The notes under the pieces are model-generated. The model did no database searches. It was not told where the DNA came from and saw only the letters and a list, made by a program, of their open reading frames with translations. From positions 14,812,001-14,876,000 of the forward strand of contig CM040090.1 in the NCBI GenBank assembly GCA_022496805.1: a stretch of 64,000 nt of DNA. Reading direction: 5' to 3'. Origin of the DNA: Pohlia nutans (Eukaryota; Streptophyta; Bryopsida; Bryales; Mniaceae). Shown here in pieces: positions 10,435 through 21,524 of this stretch. Each line of letters starts with the position of its first letter. Positions within the stretch are counted from its first letter, which is position 1. Made by a program: the position numbers and the translations under genes.

Positions 10435-11540
10435 AGAGTTATCCGCAAAGTAGTCCCAAGTAGGGTGACTGGACTATAGTTTTCAAAAAGAGAGGTTCAG
10501 TCCTCTATAAAAGTAGACATGTCAGTTGCCTGAAAAAAACTACAGGTCTGAAGTTTGTAAGAACCAAAAACGGTGCCTTTGGATTTGACAACCTCAGTTT
10601 TTGTCAATCTGACAATACTAGCAGCAGGCAGCCAATCTCTAGGTAGAGCAGCGCTGACCCGGCTATGCAGTAGCTAAATCAAGGAAATTTGCAGACCTTG
10701 CTGGCCTTGCTTGCCTACTGACGTGCAGCTAAAACAAGAAATTTTGGCCCCCCTCCATTTGCACAGCTGGTTTTTCGATTTCCACAAAAAATTGATTTCT
10801 GCCTATGTCAGAGGGGATGAGTTTGCGGAAAACTTTTACACACCTCTTACACACCTAATATTGATAAACCACCAAGATCTTCCACACCTTCTAACTATTT
10901 GGAGTGAAGAAATAAGAGTATAGTAAAGCAAAATTCTTTGTAGATTCATCAAACTCAAGGTGACTTTAACCCTTAAACGTACCACTCCTTTGTAGGAAAG
11001 TCAAACTACACAATTTACTGAATTTTTGCCTTCAAGATTTATCAAAATATATTTTGTAATATTTTTCATGCATGGAATTGAATGTTTCCTATCAGTCTTG
11101 AAATTTTCAGATTTTTTTGATTTAATACGGCATTTTTAACAAATTTTTAAGTCAAATACTTCAAGAAATAATTTTTATTACAAAAAAGCTTTAAAATTTT
11201 AATATTTTTTGGGAGCAGGTACAAATTACAATGGAGAATCACATGATATGTTTTCCATAGAAACTTTTTATTTCAATTTTGAAATTCGAAAGCTGAAAAT
11301 CCCATCATTCATATGTAGTGTAATTCAAGCCTTGACCTACAAAGCTTGCACGAGCAATAAAATACTCAATAATTGGAATTTTTAAGATTTGAAAAGTGGA
11401 GTACAAACTAGACTTAATAAACTTCATTTTCTTAGTTGGGTGTATTAGCAACAAAAGTCATCTTCAAGATCAAAATTGGGTTTGACCAACAAACATCCAG
11501 TAACTGCATGCGTGGACGTTTAGGGGTTAAGGATAACTCT
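10435..11540. mobile_element. TIR element in TWD1-like intron, AGAGTTATCC ends
   Basis: Left end AGAGTTATCCGCAAAG and right end GGATAACTCT; the flanks ATT (10432-10434) and ACT (11541-11543) are a 3-bp duplication with one mismatch. The left TIR differs from that of the 312-bp MITE by two bases, so both belong to one group. The right half (10850-10968 plus 11527-11540) is the same sequence as the tail of the tandem-array units near 3650-3790. A 561-bp TTAA element is nested at 10966-11530. Without it the element is about 545 bp. Confidence 0.7.
10966..11530. mobile_element. TTAA-type MITE, CCCCTAAA ends (copy c), with empty-site match
   Basis: Flanked by TTAA on both sides (10966-10969 and 11527-11530). 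Ends are CCCTTAAACGTACCAC and, in reverse complement, CCCCTAAACGTCCAC. The host sequence exists uninterrupted at 3768-3790 as GTGACTTTAAGGATAACTCT with a single TTAA; here the same sequence is split exactly at TTAA, which is duplicated. This is direct evidence for precise TTAA-duplicating insertion. No transposase frame in the 557-bp body. Confidence 0.85.
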
Positions 11541-11569
11541 ACTGAGTATCGAAGATGAGAAAAACTTAC

Positions 11570-11837
11570 CAAAGCAGGATGAATGCCTTGGAGGAGGCCC
11601 AAGACCATGCCCTTCTTTAATGACTTGCTTGCTGACACCCTCTCTCACCAGGACTGTCTCCGCGTCCACCTTCGGTGGCAATGCTTCATCCCTTTCCTCC
11701 AAAACGTTACCCTCCTCGGCATTATTGCTTTCGGAATCAACATGTTCAGTAGCAGTGTCCTGTTTTTCAACCTTGATTTCGGAATCAGAATCCGAGGCAT
11801 CTGCAGGCTTGACCACTGCTTCATACTCGTGCCCCAT
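11570..11837 (-). pseudogene. TWD1: TWD1-like exon A (N-terminus)
   Basis: ATG at 11837-11835 opens an acidic N-terminus followed by PPKVDAE and VSKQVIKEGHG, the conserved block that precedes the FKBP fold in plant TWD1. The exon ends at SSCF before a good donor (GTAAGT, read on the minus strand at 11569-11564). It is 268 nt and leaves one base of a codon. The next exon should begin the FKBP domain, but the intron runs straight into a TIR element ending at 11540. Confidence 0.8.
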
Positions 11838-12076
11838 GGCAGGCAGTCCTTGGACCAGATTGTGAGTTACTAGATCAAGGCTAGTATTGTGTAAGTTAGC
11901 ACATCAATGCGGCCCTTGGTCACCACCAGCACGAACCTCTCGCACTCCTTTCATTATCCGAAATCTGGATTCGCCATAGCCAAACTCAGTCCAGAGAAGG
12001 GCAAAATGGAGATCAATGGCGATGACGAGCATGAGCAATGATGAAAACCAGCTCTGCGAATTTGAGAAGCAAACGG

Positions 12077-12090
12077 TTTAGGGTTTAGGG
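12077..12090 (-). promoter_or_regulatory. telo-box-like motif upstream of TWD1-like exon A
   Basis: TTTAGGGTTTAGGG on the plus strand, i.e. two AAACCCTA-type telo-boxes on the coding strand, about 240 bp upstream of the TWD1-like ATG. Telo-boxes are common in plant promoters of growth-associated genes. Position and strand fit that role; function is inferred. Confidence 0.4.
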
Positions 12091-12184
12091 CTTCGAGTCG
12101 GGAGAGACGATGCAATGAGGTAGATGAAGCTCGTTAACGAAAATTAATTGTTCATCCATTGCGCAGTCTGAAGTGGGAGTGCTT

Positions 12185-12322
12185 AGAGATAGATAGATAG
12201 ATATGAACTCCGGTCCTCTTTCGAGACCGGCGTGAATAAAGTGTCTGTTCGCTTTGACAATGAGCCAATGCCCCCCGGACAAAGGTCCATTGGTACAAGA
12301 CTACTCACCTCTTTCGAGAATA
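12185..12322 (-). mobile_element. short SINE-like retroposon (copy 1)
   Basis: Read on the minus strand it runs from GGACCTTTGTCCGG through TTGGCTCATTGTC and a perfect CCGGTC/GACCGG hairpin to a simple tail (ATCT)n at 12187-12202. Two diverged copies lie at 55545-55690 and 60196-60300. The last is flanked by a direct repeat and is 5'-truncated, as expected for retroposition. It may be tRNA-derived, but the B-box is poor. Confidence 0.5.
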
Positions 12323-12504
12323 GACACTTTAGTGACTAGAGGTAAATACTAGTAACACTAGTAAAATACGTTAGATTAGAACTAGCGTGGGTATAAATTG
12401 ATGTTTGTTTTTATGGAGGTCGTCAAGTCATGGTTCCAAGGTTGGTTGGAGAAGGGCGTTTATGATACAATTGTGCGGTCCGGGTAAGTGCTTAGAGAAT
12501 CTCC

Positions 12505-12865
12505 ACTTAAAATGTCCTAAAACCACGACCTCCCTCATGAAGAGTTTTCTTGGGGCCACCAGAGCTGAAACTCAAAATCACCAATTTCAAGTAGACCAAT
12601 GACATGCCAAGCATTGTGAAGAAATAGTTGGTGGTGTTGGGTTAGCTCATGAGCGGAATTTAGGAACAACAAAGTGTGGATTTAGGAAATTGGTATCTAA
12701 TGTATGGGTCAGAGGTTACTTTATACTTTGTAATTTTATATAAAATTGACAAATGTGAATTAAATGTTGCAAATTTTGCAATCCTCATCAAAACCTATTT
12801 TGAATGCGGTCATTTTTTTTTAATATAGGCTAGATTGCTTAAGTTGGTGGTTTTAGTACAATCAA
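12505..12865. mobile_element. diverged inverted copy of the 9.84-kb MITE
   Basis: Ends CCTAAAACCACGACC and GGTGGTTTTAG. The interior matches the reverse complement of 9850-10230, including CTTGGGGCCACC, AGACCAATG(A)CATGCCA and CAATCCTCATCAAAACCTAT. It lacks the extra GGTTGGATAA segment present at the ends of the other copy. Confidence 0.6.
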
Positions 12866-13304
12866 CCATAGCACTTTGGATACTGTTGGGCATGGAAAAA
12901 TGGATGAGACTGGATTGGTGAACAATTTATTGTCTTTGCGCCACCATGGGAGAAACTACGGAAACGTTTTTTTTTCAAGGAGTTACATGACTAAACAGCA
13001 CAAACAAGGTGTAAAAGTAAATCTAGAGAAAATACTAAAGCAGAGACTACGCGACTAGCGCTTGTTTAGCTTGTAACACTGGATAATCCACTAAAGTTTG
13101 AAGCCCTCATAGTCATTCAATTAAGTGTATCTTCTCTTTAAAATTGCACATCATGATTGCATAACATATGCATGGTGACTTGTGAGTGGCTCACTTACTA
13201 TTTTCAAAAGTCTAATTAAGTGATCTTGGTGGAGAATTATATAGTGGGGTTTGACTTTTTGAATGACCTTCACAGTGCAATTGAGAATGCTAGTGGAGAT
13301 GCTA

Positions 13305-13848
13305 TTAACCCCTAAACATCCAACCGTCCAAGAAGTGAACGACGTACAGAATCAAACATAGTTTTCTCATTTGTCATAAATTTTTTGCAGTGTGGATTTT
13401 TTGTTATATATTTTATGGGAAGTTAGCTTCATGCATGTGTGGTCGAATTAGAAAGGGGATGATTTGTAAAAAAATTATGCCTCATTTCATGTTGTAGAGA
13501 TTGACCAAAATTTAGAAGATTTCAATGTAATAATGCTCTTTGAAAAAATCAACTCATGAAATTAAGCAACCAAAAAATCTCTAAAAATCTCTACACTTAC
13601 AAGAAAAACACGACAAATTTCAGATACAAATTTTTAATATCATATTCATAATCAAATCACAGAAGAAATTTCAATTTCAAGTTTCAAATTTTATACTAAA
13701 ATGTCAGTGATAGCAATCGTAAATCTAATCGTATGAGTAGAATCAAAAATTCATAATGTACAACTTTTATTCATACATCAAGTTCAAAATATCCCCTTGG
13801 ATTTCAATTTATGATGCATCTTTGCAAAACTGCTAAATTAGGAGTTAA
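13305..13848. mobile_element. TTAA-type MITE, CCCCTAAA ends (copy d)
   Basis: TTAA at 13305-13308 and 13845-13848, left end CCCCTAAACATCC, right end (reverse complement) CTCCTAATTTAGC. The body matches the 44381-44956 element in the same orientation (TTTTTTGCAGTGTGG, GGGAAGTTAGCTTCATGCAT, CAACTTTTATTCATA) and 7027-7500 in reverse. About 540 bp, non-coding. Its right TTAA is also the left TTAA of the next element. Confidence 0.75.
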
Positions 13849-14650
13849 CCCCTAAGCGTCCCTAGCTCTTTTGGGCTTAAAATCATCATTGCTTTTGATG
13901 TGTTATAGGTCTAAATGTAGGTGAGGAATAGAAATCTCAACTGTACAATCATGTAGTATACATGTTGTAGATGATGTGGATCAAATTTGGAGTCATTTGG
14001 CAACAATGATTGTAAGATTATAATGTTTTAGTGTTAAAAAAGGATGCTAAAATTTTCCTAGCAACACACTAGAGGTGAAATTTCTTTTCAAAAATACTCA
14101 AATGAAAAAAAATTGTAAAGTGGTTCCAAACCATCATATAAATACATTGGTACCAAAAAAAATTCATAAAAAAACTCATGCCCTAAAATGGCCTTGCAAT
14201 GTCAAGAAGTAGCTCAAAAAGTGATCCATTTGTCTCAAAAAGCAAAATTATCAAAAATGGACTTGTGCACTAAAATGACTTCCAAACAATCAGAACAACA
14301 TGGATTGACGTGAAAATTTTACCATGATAAGAGGACTTGAAGGGAGATCCAACCCAACAAATTTTATTGAAACGGACGTTGGATGAGGGAGATACAAGTC
14401 CTTAAAGTTGTAGTCATTAAAATGCACAAAAACTGTCTAAAAAAAAGACCCCTATTTTCAAATGATTCCCAAAAATTCAATACATCTTGGATTGATCTAA
14501 AAAATTGACTGCTTAAACTAGACATGATGCGAGGAATCTCTATAAAATTTTATTGAAATTAAAAACCGTATGCAAAAGTTGTAGCTCTTCAAAGATAAAA
14601 GTAGCCTAGAAACATCCAAAATATGGATGTTGGGACGGTTAGGGGTTAAG
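13845..14650. mobile_element. TTAA-type MITE, CCCCTAAA ends (copy e)
   Basis: TTAA at both ends. Terminal inverted repeat CCCCTAAGCGTCCC against CCCCTAACCGTCCC (13 of 14). About 800 bp with a body unlike copies a-d and no long frame. It abuts copy d, sharing the TTAA at 13845-13848. Confidence 0.75.
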
Positions 14651-15565
14651 GTGGGTGGGTTATAAACCGGCACTTCAATCAATATATCTATTTATAGTAA
14701 TATAAGGTACAATGTGATAGTCAGCGAGTTAATTTTAAATCTACACAAAGTTGAATCATAAATTTTGGAGTTATATTGAATAACTTATGAACTTTCAAAG
14801 TCCAAAGTCTAGGTTGCTTATTTGTAACACTAGACTTGGGTTGAAATTGACGGTGAATATGTCTTTTAGCATCATAAAGAGACATAAATAAAAATTGTTC
14901 CCACATTTGAGGTGATTTCAATTAGTGCTTTAAAAGTCATAACTATTTTAGAGCACTACAACAGATTGTGTATTTTGTGACTGGGGATGACTGGCGATTA
15001 GCAGCAGTCATATTCTGGAAGGCCAAAACCACCGGCAGGGACCAAGTTTGAAAATGAGACTAGGAGTCACGTGATTGTTGATATTTGGCATAATGGAGTG
15101 TCATTGATGAAACAATTATAGGAGTCTATTTTTGGTCCACGTCGGTTTATGGCTCACTCACCTTACATCTATTTAGACGTTTTAAAACATCTCCATCCTT
15201 GCACTCGATTTCTACTAAGCCAAGGAAGGATTGAAGCTCGCCATATACGGGGCCATGTTGAACATGACCCTTCATACATAGCCCTTCATATGGAGCTTTC
15301 CCTACTCTAGCATCTCCAACAATCTCACGATAATTACGACATGCTATAACAGATGACGACCTAGACTCCTTTCGATCGCGTAGACCATTGATATATGGTT
15401 GTTGACCATCATAAGTTCTCTATTTGCCACGCGGCTGCGAATTTGCTAGGTGACATGACAGATGTGTTTAAGGTGAATCATTCTGTATGTCGAGTTGGAT
15501 GACTTGGATTATGTGAGGAGTCTCCTCTAGAGACATTGACAATTGAGGATTGCAAGTTGTTACTT
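14651..15565. other. no gene recognised
   Basis: AT-rich at first, then more mixed sequence near 14980-15550. I see only short fragmented frames and no family motifs. The mixed part could be a decayed coding remnant. Confidence 0.3.
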
Positions 15566-15571
15566 GCATAC

Positions 15572-15745
15572 ACTATTGGAAAATAGCAACCAAAACGACA
15601 AAAAAATCAACAACTTTTCGTTGTTTCGTGCACTGTAATGACTGTTTTCACTGATTTTCAAACTTTGTGTTAAGTCAACAAATATAGTTGTATGATTTTA
15701 GTTAGTTTAAGCACTACAAGAAAAATTGTATCCAAATCAATACAA
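15572..15745. mobile_element. CACTA-type terminal sequences
   Basis: CACTATTGGAAAATAGCAACC begins at about 15572, and CACTACAAGAAAAATTGTATCC at about 15712. The second matches the CACTACAAGAAAA ends of plant En/Spm (CACTA) elements. Subterminal CAAATCAA/CAACAA motifs follow. No matching right end was found, so these are solo ends or truncated elements. Confidence 0.45.
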
Positions 15746-15749
15746 ATCC

Positions 15750-17230
15750 AACAAATTTTATAAATGGTCGATTTTATAAATTTTGAAGAGTGCGTTATGA
15801 AGCATCAAGTTTACAAAACATTAAAAATTAGATTACAAAATATAAATTATAGATTAATTCTATAAAAATAGAATCAACAAGTTCATCGTATATAATATTA
15901 GTAATAGTATATAATAATATAAAGAACATAATAACATTGATATATATACATATATAATAATATAATAACCATTTTCAAATTTTTATAGAATATGAGAATT
16001 GTGATGCAATTCTAAAAGTACTAAACATCAAATTGGTTTGGTGCCGACAGTTGGTTGAATGCAAATTTAGATTTGGTTCCCGCAGTTGGACTTGAGTAGT
16101 ATGTAATATTTATTTGGTATTAATACCCAGCATAAGATATTAGTTGAAAATCGTGAAGTTGTGATAAAAACTTGTTTATATTTAGGTGCAAGCAACGGTG
16201 TTATATACTTGTGAGCTAAAATTACGTTTTATGTACTGATTATAAGTGCACCCGTCCCCTTTTATTATTTGTAAAATTTGGTTTGTATCGGTTTGGTGTC
16301 TTGATTTGATTTATTGGTGGTTTGCTTTAGTTGTTTTTTTTTTTGCAAATGGATCAAAGTTTTGTGGTTCCTAGAAGTAGCGTGAGGGGAGCTAGCTAGG
16401 ACTGTCTTTAGGAGTTGGTTGATAAAAATCATCTCAGATTGAATGTTAGTGGTTTGTCATGCTCTACGTCGTCGGTCATGGACTGAATTGATGTGAAAGC
16501 AACCAATAGAAAAAGATTTAAGTTTAGCTTTACGACGGTTGATGATAGTTTTAGAGGCAAATTGAGGGTATAGAGATGATGTGTAAAGATGTTGTTTGGA
16601 CAGAAGTTACATTGAGATTGTTGGGGTTTTGAGATGCGTGGGTTGGGCAGTTATATGTGGTTGAGGGGCCTATGAGGCTGTTAAGATTTGAAGTCAAGAT
16701 TTAGTTTTTGAAAAGTTTTGTGGTTACATTTGAAGGATTTTTCATTTATAATGTATTGAAGTTGAATTTGTTGTAATCTTTGCCAAGCTTGCTATTTTGG
16801 CGATAACAAAATTTGCCCAATTAATCTCACACTTCTTATGTTCTTCAGCAACCACCGCTACCGTGAATTTCAATGTTAATTTCTGTGGCATAGTGTGTTT
16901 AAAATAAATTAGCGGCCAAATCTTCAAAACCCTAGCCAGATCTTACTATGTCTACAATTCGAGAATCGAATTTTCTTCCGAAACAAAGCTGCCCCAAAAC
17001 ACTTCTCACACTCCTCTTCTAAAACAATCCTCTCACTGCGCATCTGGTTCACGGTTTTTTCATTGCTCCATAAGCCGCGGTCACTAGACATAGTGTAGAA
17101 ATGATTGGTTTCGAAAAAAACTTTTTTGGAGCTGACATGTTTCTTGATCACAAATCATCCATCTCCGTTGTTGACTATCACCGTGAGCTTCTTTGTGCTG
17201 CGTAGTGGGCGATGCGATTTGATTGCCTCC
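15750..17230. other. no gene recognised, AT-rich
   Basis: Includes TATA-rich sequence at 15880-15970 and a T-run at 16332-16344. No supported gene or repeat family. Confidence 0.3.
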
Positions 17231-17278
17231 CTAAACCGTAAAAATCGCGTTGAGACCTCGTTGTTACCTTTGCCTCGT

Positions 17279-17392
17279 TGCATTGCGTTGTGACCATCGC
17301 CTTATTGTAACCGCATTGTGACCGTTGCCTCATGGCATTGCGTTGTGACCATCGCCTCATTGTAACCGCATTGTGACCGTTGCCTCATTGCG
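17279..17392. repeat. 55-bp tandem repeat, about two units
   Basis: The phrase CATTGCGTTGTGACCATCGC starts at 17281 and again at 17336. Each is followed by CTCATTGTAACCGCATTGTG (first copy CTTATTG...). Partial units with GTTGCCTC flank them. Confidence 0.75.
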
Positions 17393-17731
17393 CAAACAAA
17401 CGCAATGCTTTGTAGTAGCGCCTATGTTCAAAAAAACCTTGAATTGCCCTCGTTGACGTGATTGCGACGGGTGCACCACACAGACACTTCTCGAACTTAC
17501 TACCATTATAAACAAAATCCAAGCAGACACCAAAATGCCCACATCACAAATAATATGCGCACCTCATGGATTTATCGCAACTATCAGCTATTTTTTTCCA
17601 TCGCGCAATGAGATCTCTTCAAAAAATAGAAAAGAATGTCGAGCTAAAAAAAAATGTTGCTGCTGAGCACCTGACAATGTAAGAACTCTAATTTGAGGAC
17701 AATGATTGCATAAAAGTGTACATTATGCAGA

Positions 17732-18160
17732 TCAAAAGAGAGGGTGCGGTGCCTCACCTACAAGCCCCAATTGGATGACCGTAGCCTGTACACGCCATGT
17801 TGTCCAGTCAGGTTTGGGATTTGGATTAAGAGATGGTCGCAAATTTTTAATAATGGATTGATTGTAGTAATGAGTGCGTATAGTATACGGGGTGGTGGAT
17901 GGTGTTGGTTTTGATAAATGTATTGGAAGAGGTGTGGGTAATCTATGGTAGCCTCTTGATAATTTGGGTGTGTTGTGTTTAATATGAGTGATAATTGTTT
18001 TGCTAGTTGTTGGTATTTTGGTTAAAATTTGATTATATGAAGTATGTTTTACATCTCTTTTTGTGTGTAGATGGGTATATTGCGAGTATATTTGGAATGG
18101 GCCCTGGGTTTGTTTTAATGTCTCCACATAATAAAAGTAGTTGTAGTGGGATTTGTTTGA
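17732..18160 (-). pseudogene. possible retroelement ORF fragment
   Basis: A minus-strand frame open from about 18160 to 17732. It encodes a Thr/Asn/Pro/Ile-rich protein with no recognised domain and the end WTTWRVQATVIQLGLVG. Its composition (A/C-rich coding strand) matches the retroelement ORF at 157-3099, and the region upstream on the same strand is A-rich. It may be another part of the same element family. No catalytic motif supports this. Confidence 0.25.
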
Positions 18161-18780
18161 CGTTTAATATTTTGACTTTATGAAAGTGTAAGTGTTGATT
18201 TTTGGTGTGAAGTTTTTAGTTGGTGGGTTTTTGTTTTTGCGATTTAGCCTATATAGGATGAGGTGTAATATTTTTATTTTGTTAAGATACTTTTTAAAGG
18301 TTTTTATTGGTTTTGTGGTGTTTTTTGGTTTGGCTTTATAGTTAGGTGTTTATAGGGGGGATTAGAGTGTTTTATGTGAATTGAATTGATTTGTGTTGTA
18401 TTGTGTGGTTTCATTTATGTTTTTTTTTTTTTTGAATTTTATAGTTTTAATGGAGTGTATTTTAGTATATGCTATGGCTAATTTTTTTATCGTTTTTGTT
18501 GATTTTAGAATTTTTTAAATTATTACTATTATTATTGTTAAAATTATTTGTATTTTTTTGTTTGTTTTTCTTTTTTGTAATTATTATTATTATTTTTAAT
18601 ATTATTCTTATTTTTTTGTTTATTTTTTTATAGCTATTATTGTATTTATGAATACTTTATGTAGGGTTAGTTTTTTTTAATTTTTTTGTTCATTAGTTAG
18701 TTTTATTTTTTTATTGTTATTTTTGTTTATTGTTTTTTTCTTTTAATATATATGTATACTATTTGTATTGGTGCTATTGC
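18160..18780. repeat. T-rich low-complexity DNA
   Basis: Long stretch dominated by T with (ATT)n and T-runs, e.g. T14 at 18421-18434 and ATTATTATTATT near 18583. No gene is supportable. Confidence 0.6.
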
Positions 18781-19299
18781 CGCTACACTGTTAGAATTGA
18801 TGTGCTTCTAAGTTCTTTACGAGATTCATAGCTGAGTTCTACTAACATTCACAATAATATATCTTATTGGTAAGATTTTGCAGGAATAATAAAGATTGGA
18901 AGTTTTGTCTATCAAGTCACTCAATTTTCGCTTGATTGATTTGTGTGGATTTAATATTTGATTTGTGTGGCTTAACTGCTTGTTTTTTATTTTGTGTAAA
19001 TTACTAACTATTTGATACTAATTAATTGATTTATATGACAAGATTTTATTGGACTGGTTTTAGGTTGGGTTTTGTTTTGGGTTGGGTTGGATTTTAAGTT
19101 GAGTTGGGTTGGAGTTCAACGTGTCCATTTCTTCATTGTCGTTTGTGGACGAAGTGACATTTTCCAAGCATTGCATCGTTGTAGCTGGTTGTCTTTTGAG
19201 AATTGTCATTTGTTTGGTGTGACTAAAAATTTCTGCTCTGCTCGTTCGACAATTTGCTTTTGTTCATTCCGCAAGTCTTGTTTAACAATTGATATTTCC

Positions 19300-19800
19300 T
19301 TTCTAATCACCACGATTTCTGTTGAGATGTCTTTTGTGTCTTTTCTTGTAATAAAATATTCCATACTACTTCTATGGAATTTACAAAAACAGCGTTCACA
19401 TCACCAAACCCTAGTCTGTTGAATTCTGTTGCGCTAGACGCATTGGCACCATTAAGACTCTTAGGATGAGAATAAATTTTACATGTTTACCAAAAATTAT
19501 TGTTGATTTCTTAACATACTGTTTGTACACAAGATCCAAGAGGTGTGTCGTTCTTGTCATCCTGTTTGAAATAGAAGTTAACTGCGTTTTTGGCCTTGCA
19601 TGGTCTCTAATGCTCTTTTGAATTTCTTCAATGCTCTTCACTTTGTTGAAGTTTTTGGCGATGAGGATGAAGACATTTTTCTTTGCAATGACATCTACAA
19701 TTGCACGCGCCCGATCTGTTAATTTCCCTTCCAACACTTGATTATTGTAGGTGATCTTGTGTTCCTTTATCTTCTTAGTCTGTTTTGGTGAGAATGTCAC
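19300..19800 (-). other. unrecognised minus-strand coding-like segment
   Basis: Minus-strand frame 19800-19411 (129 codons) reads as a Lys-rich helical protein with LTDRARAIVDVIAKKNVFIL and KSIRDHARPKTQLTS. A second frame just downstream, starting near 19364, is heptad-like (STEIVVIRKEISIVKQDLR). Both look more protein-like than the surrounding noise, but no family is recognised and no splice pair joins them convincingly. It could be a decayed host gene or transposon ORF. Confidence 0.25.
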
Positions 19801-20029
19801 TATTCATGCGAATGTACTTTCTTTTTTCTTTTGAATGTCGTACTCTACACCTTTTTAAAAACTTTCTACGATAATTTTTTCACACAACTTATACCACACC
19901 TTCATCTTTAGCTGCTCGTTAGTGATTTTAACTGATTACAAATTATAGAGGGCCAATGAGTCATACATTTTACAAACTTTTATTTTCATGAGTTTGAGGA
20001 TAGTGACCTGAAACTAGTTGCTATAGGTA

Positions 20030-20510
20030 GAAAGCACACTCGGCAATAGTTCATGGTAGCGAGCAACTAGTTCATCGGCAACAATCAAAGCAATGGTTGT
20101 AGTAACCAACAAAGGCAATAACCACAGCAATAGTTCATGGTAACGAGCAACTAATTCGTCAACAATAATCAAAACAATATAGTCATTGTAACCAGCAACT
20201 AGTGGCTACGCTGAGCAATAATCCAAGCTATAGTTATAGAAATCAGCAACTAGTCGCTACGCTGGGCAATAATCCAAGCAAATAGTCATGGTAATCAACA
20301 ACTAGTTGCTGGCCAATGTTATAATTCAACAATAATCTTTGTAGCCTCCAATTAATGTTTTTGCAATAGTCGCGGAAATAATCATAGTAACTAGCGACAA
20401 GTGGTTTAGGGTTATAATCAAAGCGATTTTAGGGTCGTAACCAACAGCTACTTGCTGGGCAATAATAATAGCAATAGTCATACTTGTAACCAACAACTAG
20501 CTCTCTAATA
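20030..20510. repeat. degenerate minisatellite
   Basis: Imperfect repeats built on GCAACTAGTxGCTACGCTG, CAATAATCCAAGC and ATAGTCATGGTAA. Spacing is irregular at about 60-75 bp and homogeneity is low, so it is an old array. Confidence 0.55.
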
Positions 20511-20684
20511 TTATGACCAAGTTCAATGTTTATTTTTTTGAGCTTTTAATGTCTTTTTTCATTCCTCTTGTATGACGAAAGGGTATCAAGAGGTGTTGTA
20601 TTGTTAATCATATGCTTTCATTCCAGTCATATCATTCTTTACTATGACCAACACTGGTTCTTTGGTATCCATGGGCAAGCCATC

Positions 20685-20825
20685 ACTACTAGAAAATCTC
20701 TGTCCAGATCAACAGAAAACCAACGAAGAGGCGTTGGTTTTACCTGTTGTTTTGGTCGCGTTGTCTTGGACACTATTCAACAGAGAGGTGTTGATTGAAT
20801 TTCGTTGATTTGGACGTTACCAGGT
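20685..20825. mobile_element. CACTA-type element end
   Basis: Starts CACTACTAGAAAATCTCTG at 20685 and carries subterminal CAACAGA, GTTGGTTTT and GTTGATTTGG motifs shared with the ends at 21159 and 22994. The partner end is not identified. Confidence 0.5.
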
Positions 20826-21279
20826 CGTTCTGGGTCGGCTCTCACTGTGCCATGTGGTTAGGAAATGCTGATGTGTATTGGACAAATAATCCGTTTGCCA
20901 CCTTCACAAAACTTACTTTCTCTGCCGGCAGTTACCTCTAACGATTTGTATTTCTGTTTCCATGCACAGTAATTATATTTACTATCGGTAATTCTACAGT
21001 GTGAATGCTTTTAATCACGTAGCTAAATTTGGCTTTGTTTACTGTGTGCTCTCATTGGTTAGAGATGCACTACACTTTCCGTGTGGATATGTAATTTTCC
21101 ATTTACCATGCTGGTTATTCTTGCTCACTGAACGTCTATATATAGTACACTGCATTCACTACTAGAAAATTCAGCGTCCAAATTAACAGAGGAGCGTTGA
21201 TATTTTCTGTTGATTAGGTCGCCTTGACTTGGACATTGATCAACAGAAATCTGTTGATATTTTCTGTTGATTCGGTCAA

Positions 21280-21450
21280 AATTAGAAAAATAAAAATAAA
21301 AATAAATTTGCTGCCCGGATTCTTCGGGCAGTAAAACTTTTTTCGGTTGCCCGGGCTCCTTGGGCATCCAAGCCTCACACTAGCAGTTGCCACCTGGATT
21401 CGAACTCCCAACCTCCTAGTTACACTTCATCACTCTTACCAACTCACCTA
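21280..21450 (-). mobile_element. tRNA-derived SINE-like unit
   Basis: On the minus strand the head has an A-box-like GTGAGTTGGTAAGAG (21447-21433) and a B-box-like GGGAGTTCGAATCC (21409-21396), correctly spaced for a tRNA-derived Pol III promoter. About 100 bp later it ends in TTTATTTTTATTTTTATTTT, a simple 3' tail. T-arm pairing is imperfect, so a functional tRNA gene is unlikely. Confidence 0.55.
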
Positions 21451-21524
21451 CCTTTGAATTTGATGAGCAAGATAGAATTTGCTTCTTACATATACACTTA
21501 GAATACAATGTTTTCAAACTCAGC

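Larger units (their letters stand above)
9142..11837 (-). pseudogene. TWD1: FKBP42/TWISTED DWARF1-like gene lacking its FKBP exons
   Basis: Plant TWD1 is an immunophilin-like co-chaperone with an FKBP domain, three TPRs and a C-terminal membrane anchor; it helps ABCB auxin transporters mature. Here three exons can be read: 11837-11570 (N-terminus), 10392-10242 (TPR) and 9474-9211 (last TPR and calmodulin-binding-type tail). The roughly 140 residues between them, which hold the FKBP domain and first TPR half, are absent: the interval holds only a nested transposon (10435-11540) and a few dozen bases. Joining the first two exons directly also shifts the frame (the first ends at phase 1; the second needs two preceding bases). 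A TAG at 9211-9213 then precedes an anchor-like stretch still open to 9142. These breaks together indicate a disabled copy. An active gene elsewhere is likely. Confidence 0.8.

Noticed and set aside
10435..11540. FKBP exons hidden in the transposon-filled intron
   Set aside because: Neither strand of the non-nested part encodes FKBP motifs; the sequence is shared with the tandem array and is transposon-derived.
18160..18780. Extension of the 17.7-kb ORF into T-rich DNA
   Set aside because: Sequence is low complexity; any open frame there is compositional.
21385..21450. Functional tRNA gene
   Set aside because: Boxes are present but stem pairing in the T-arm and acceptor is broken and a SINE-type tail follows.
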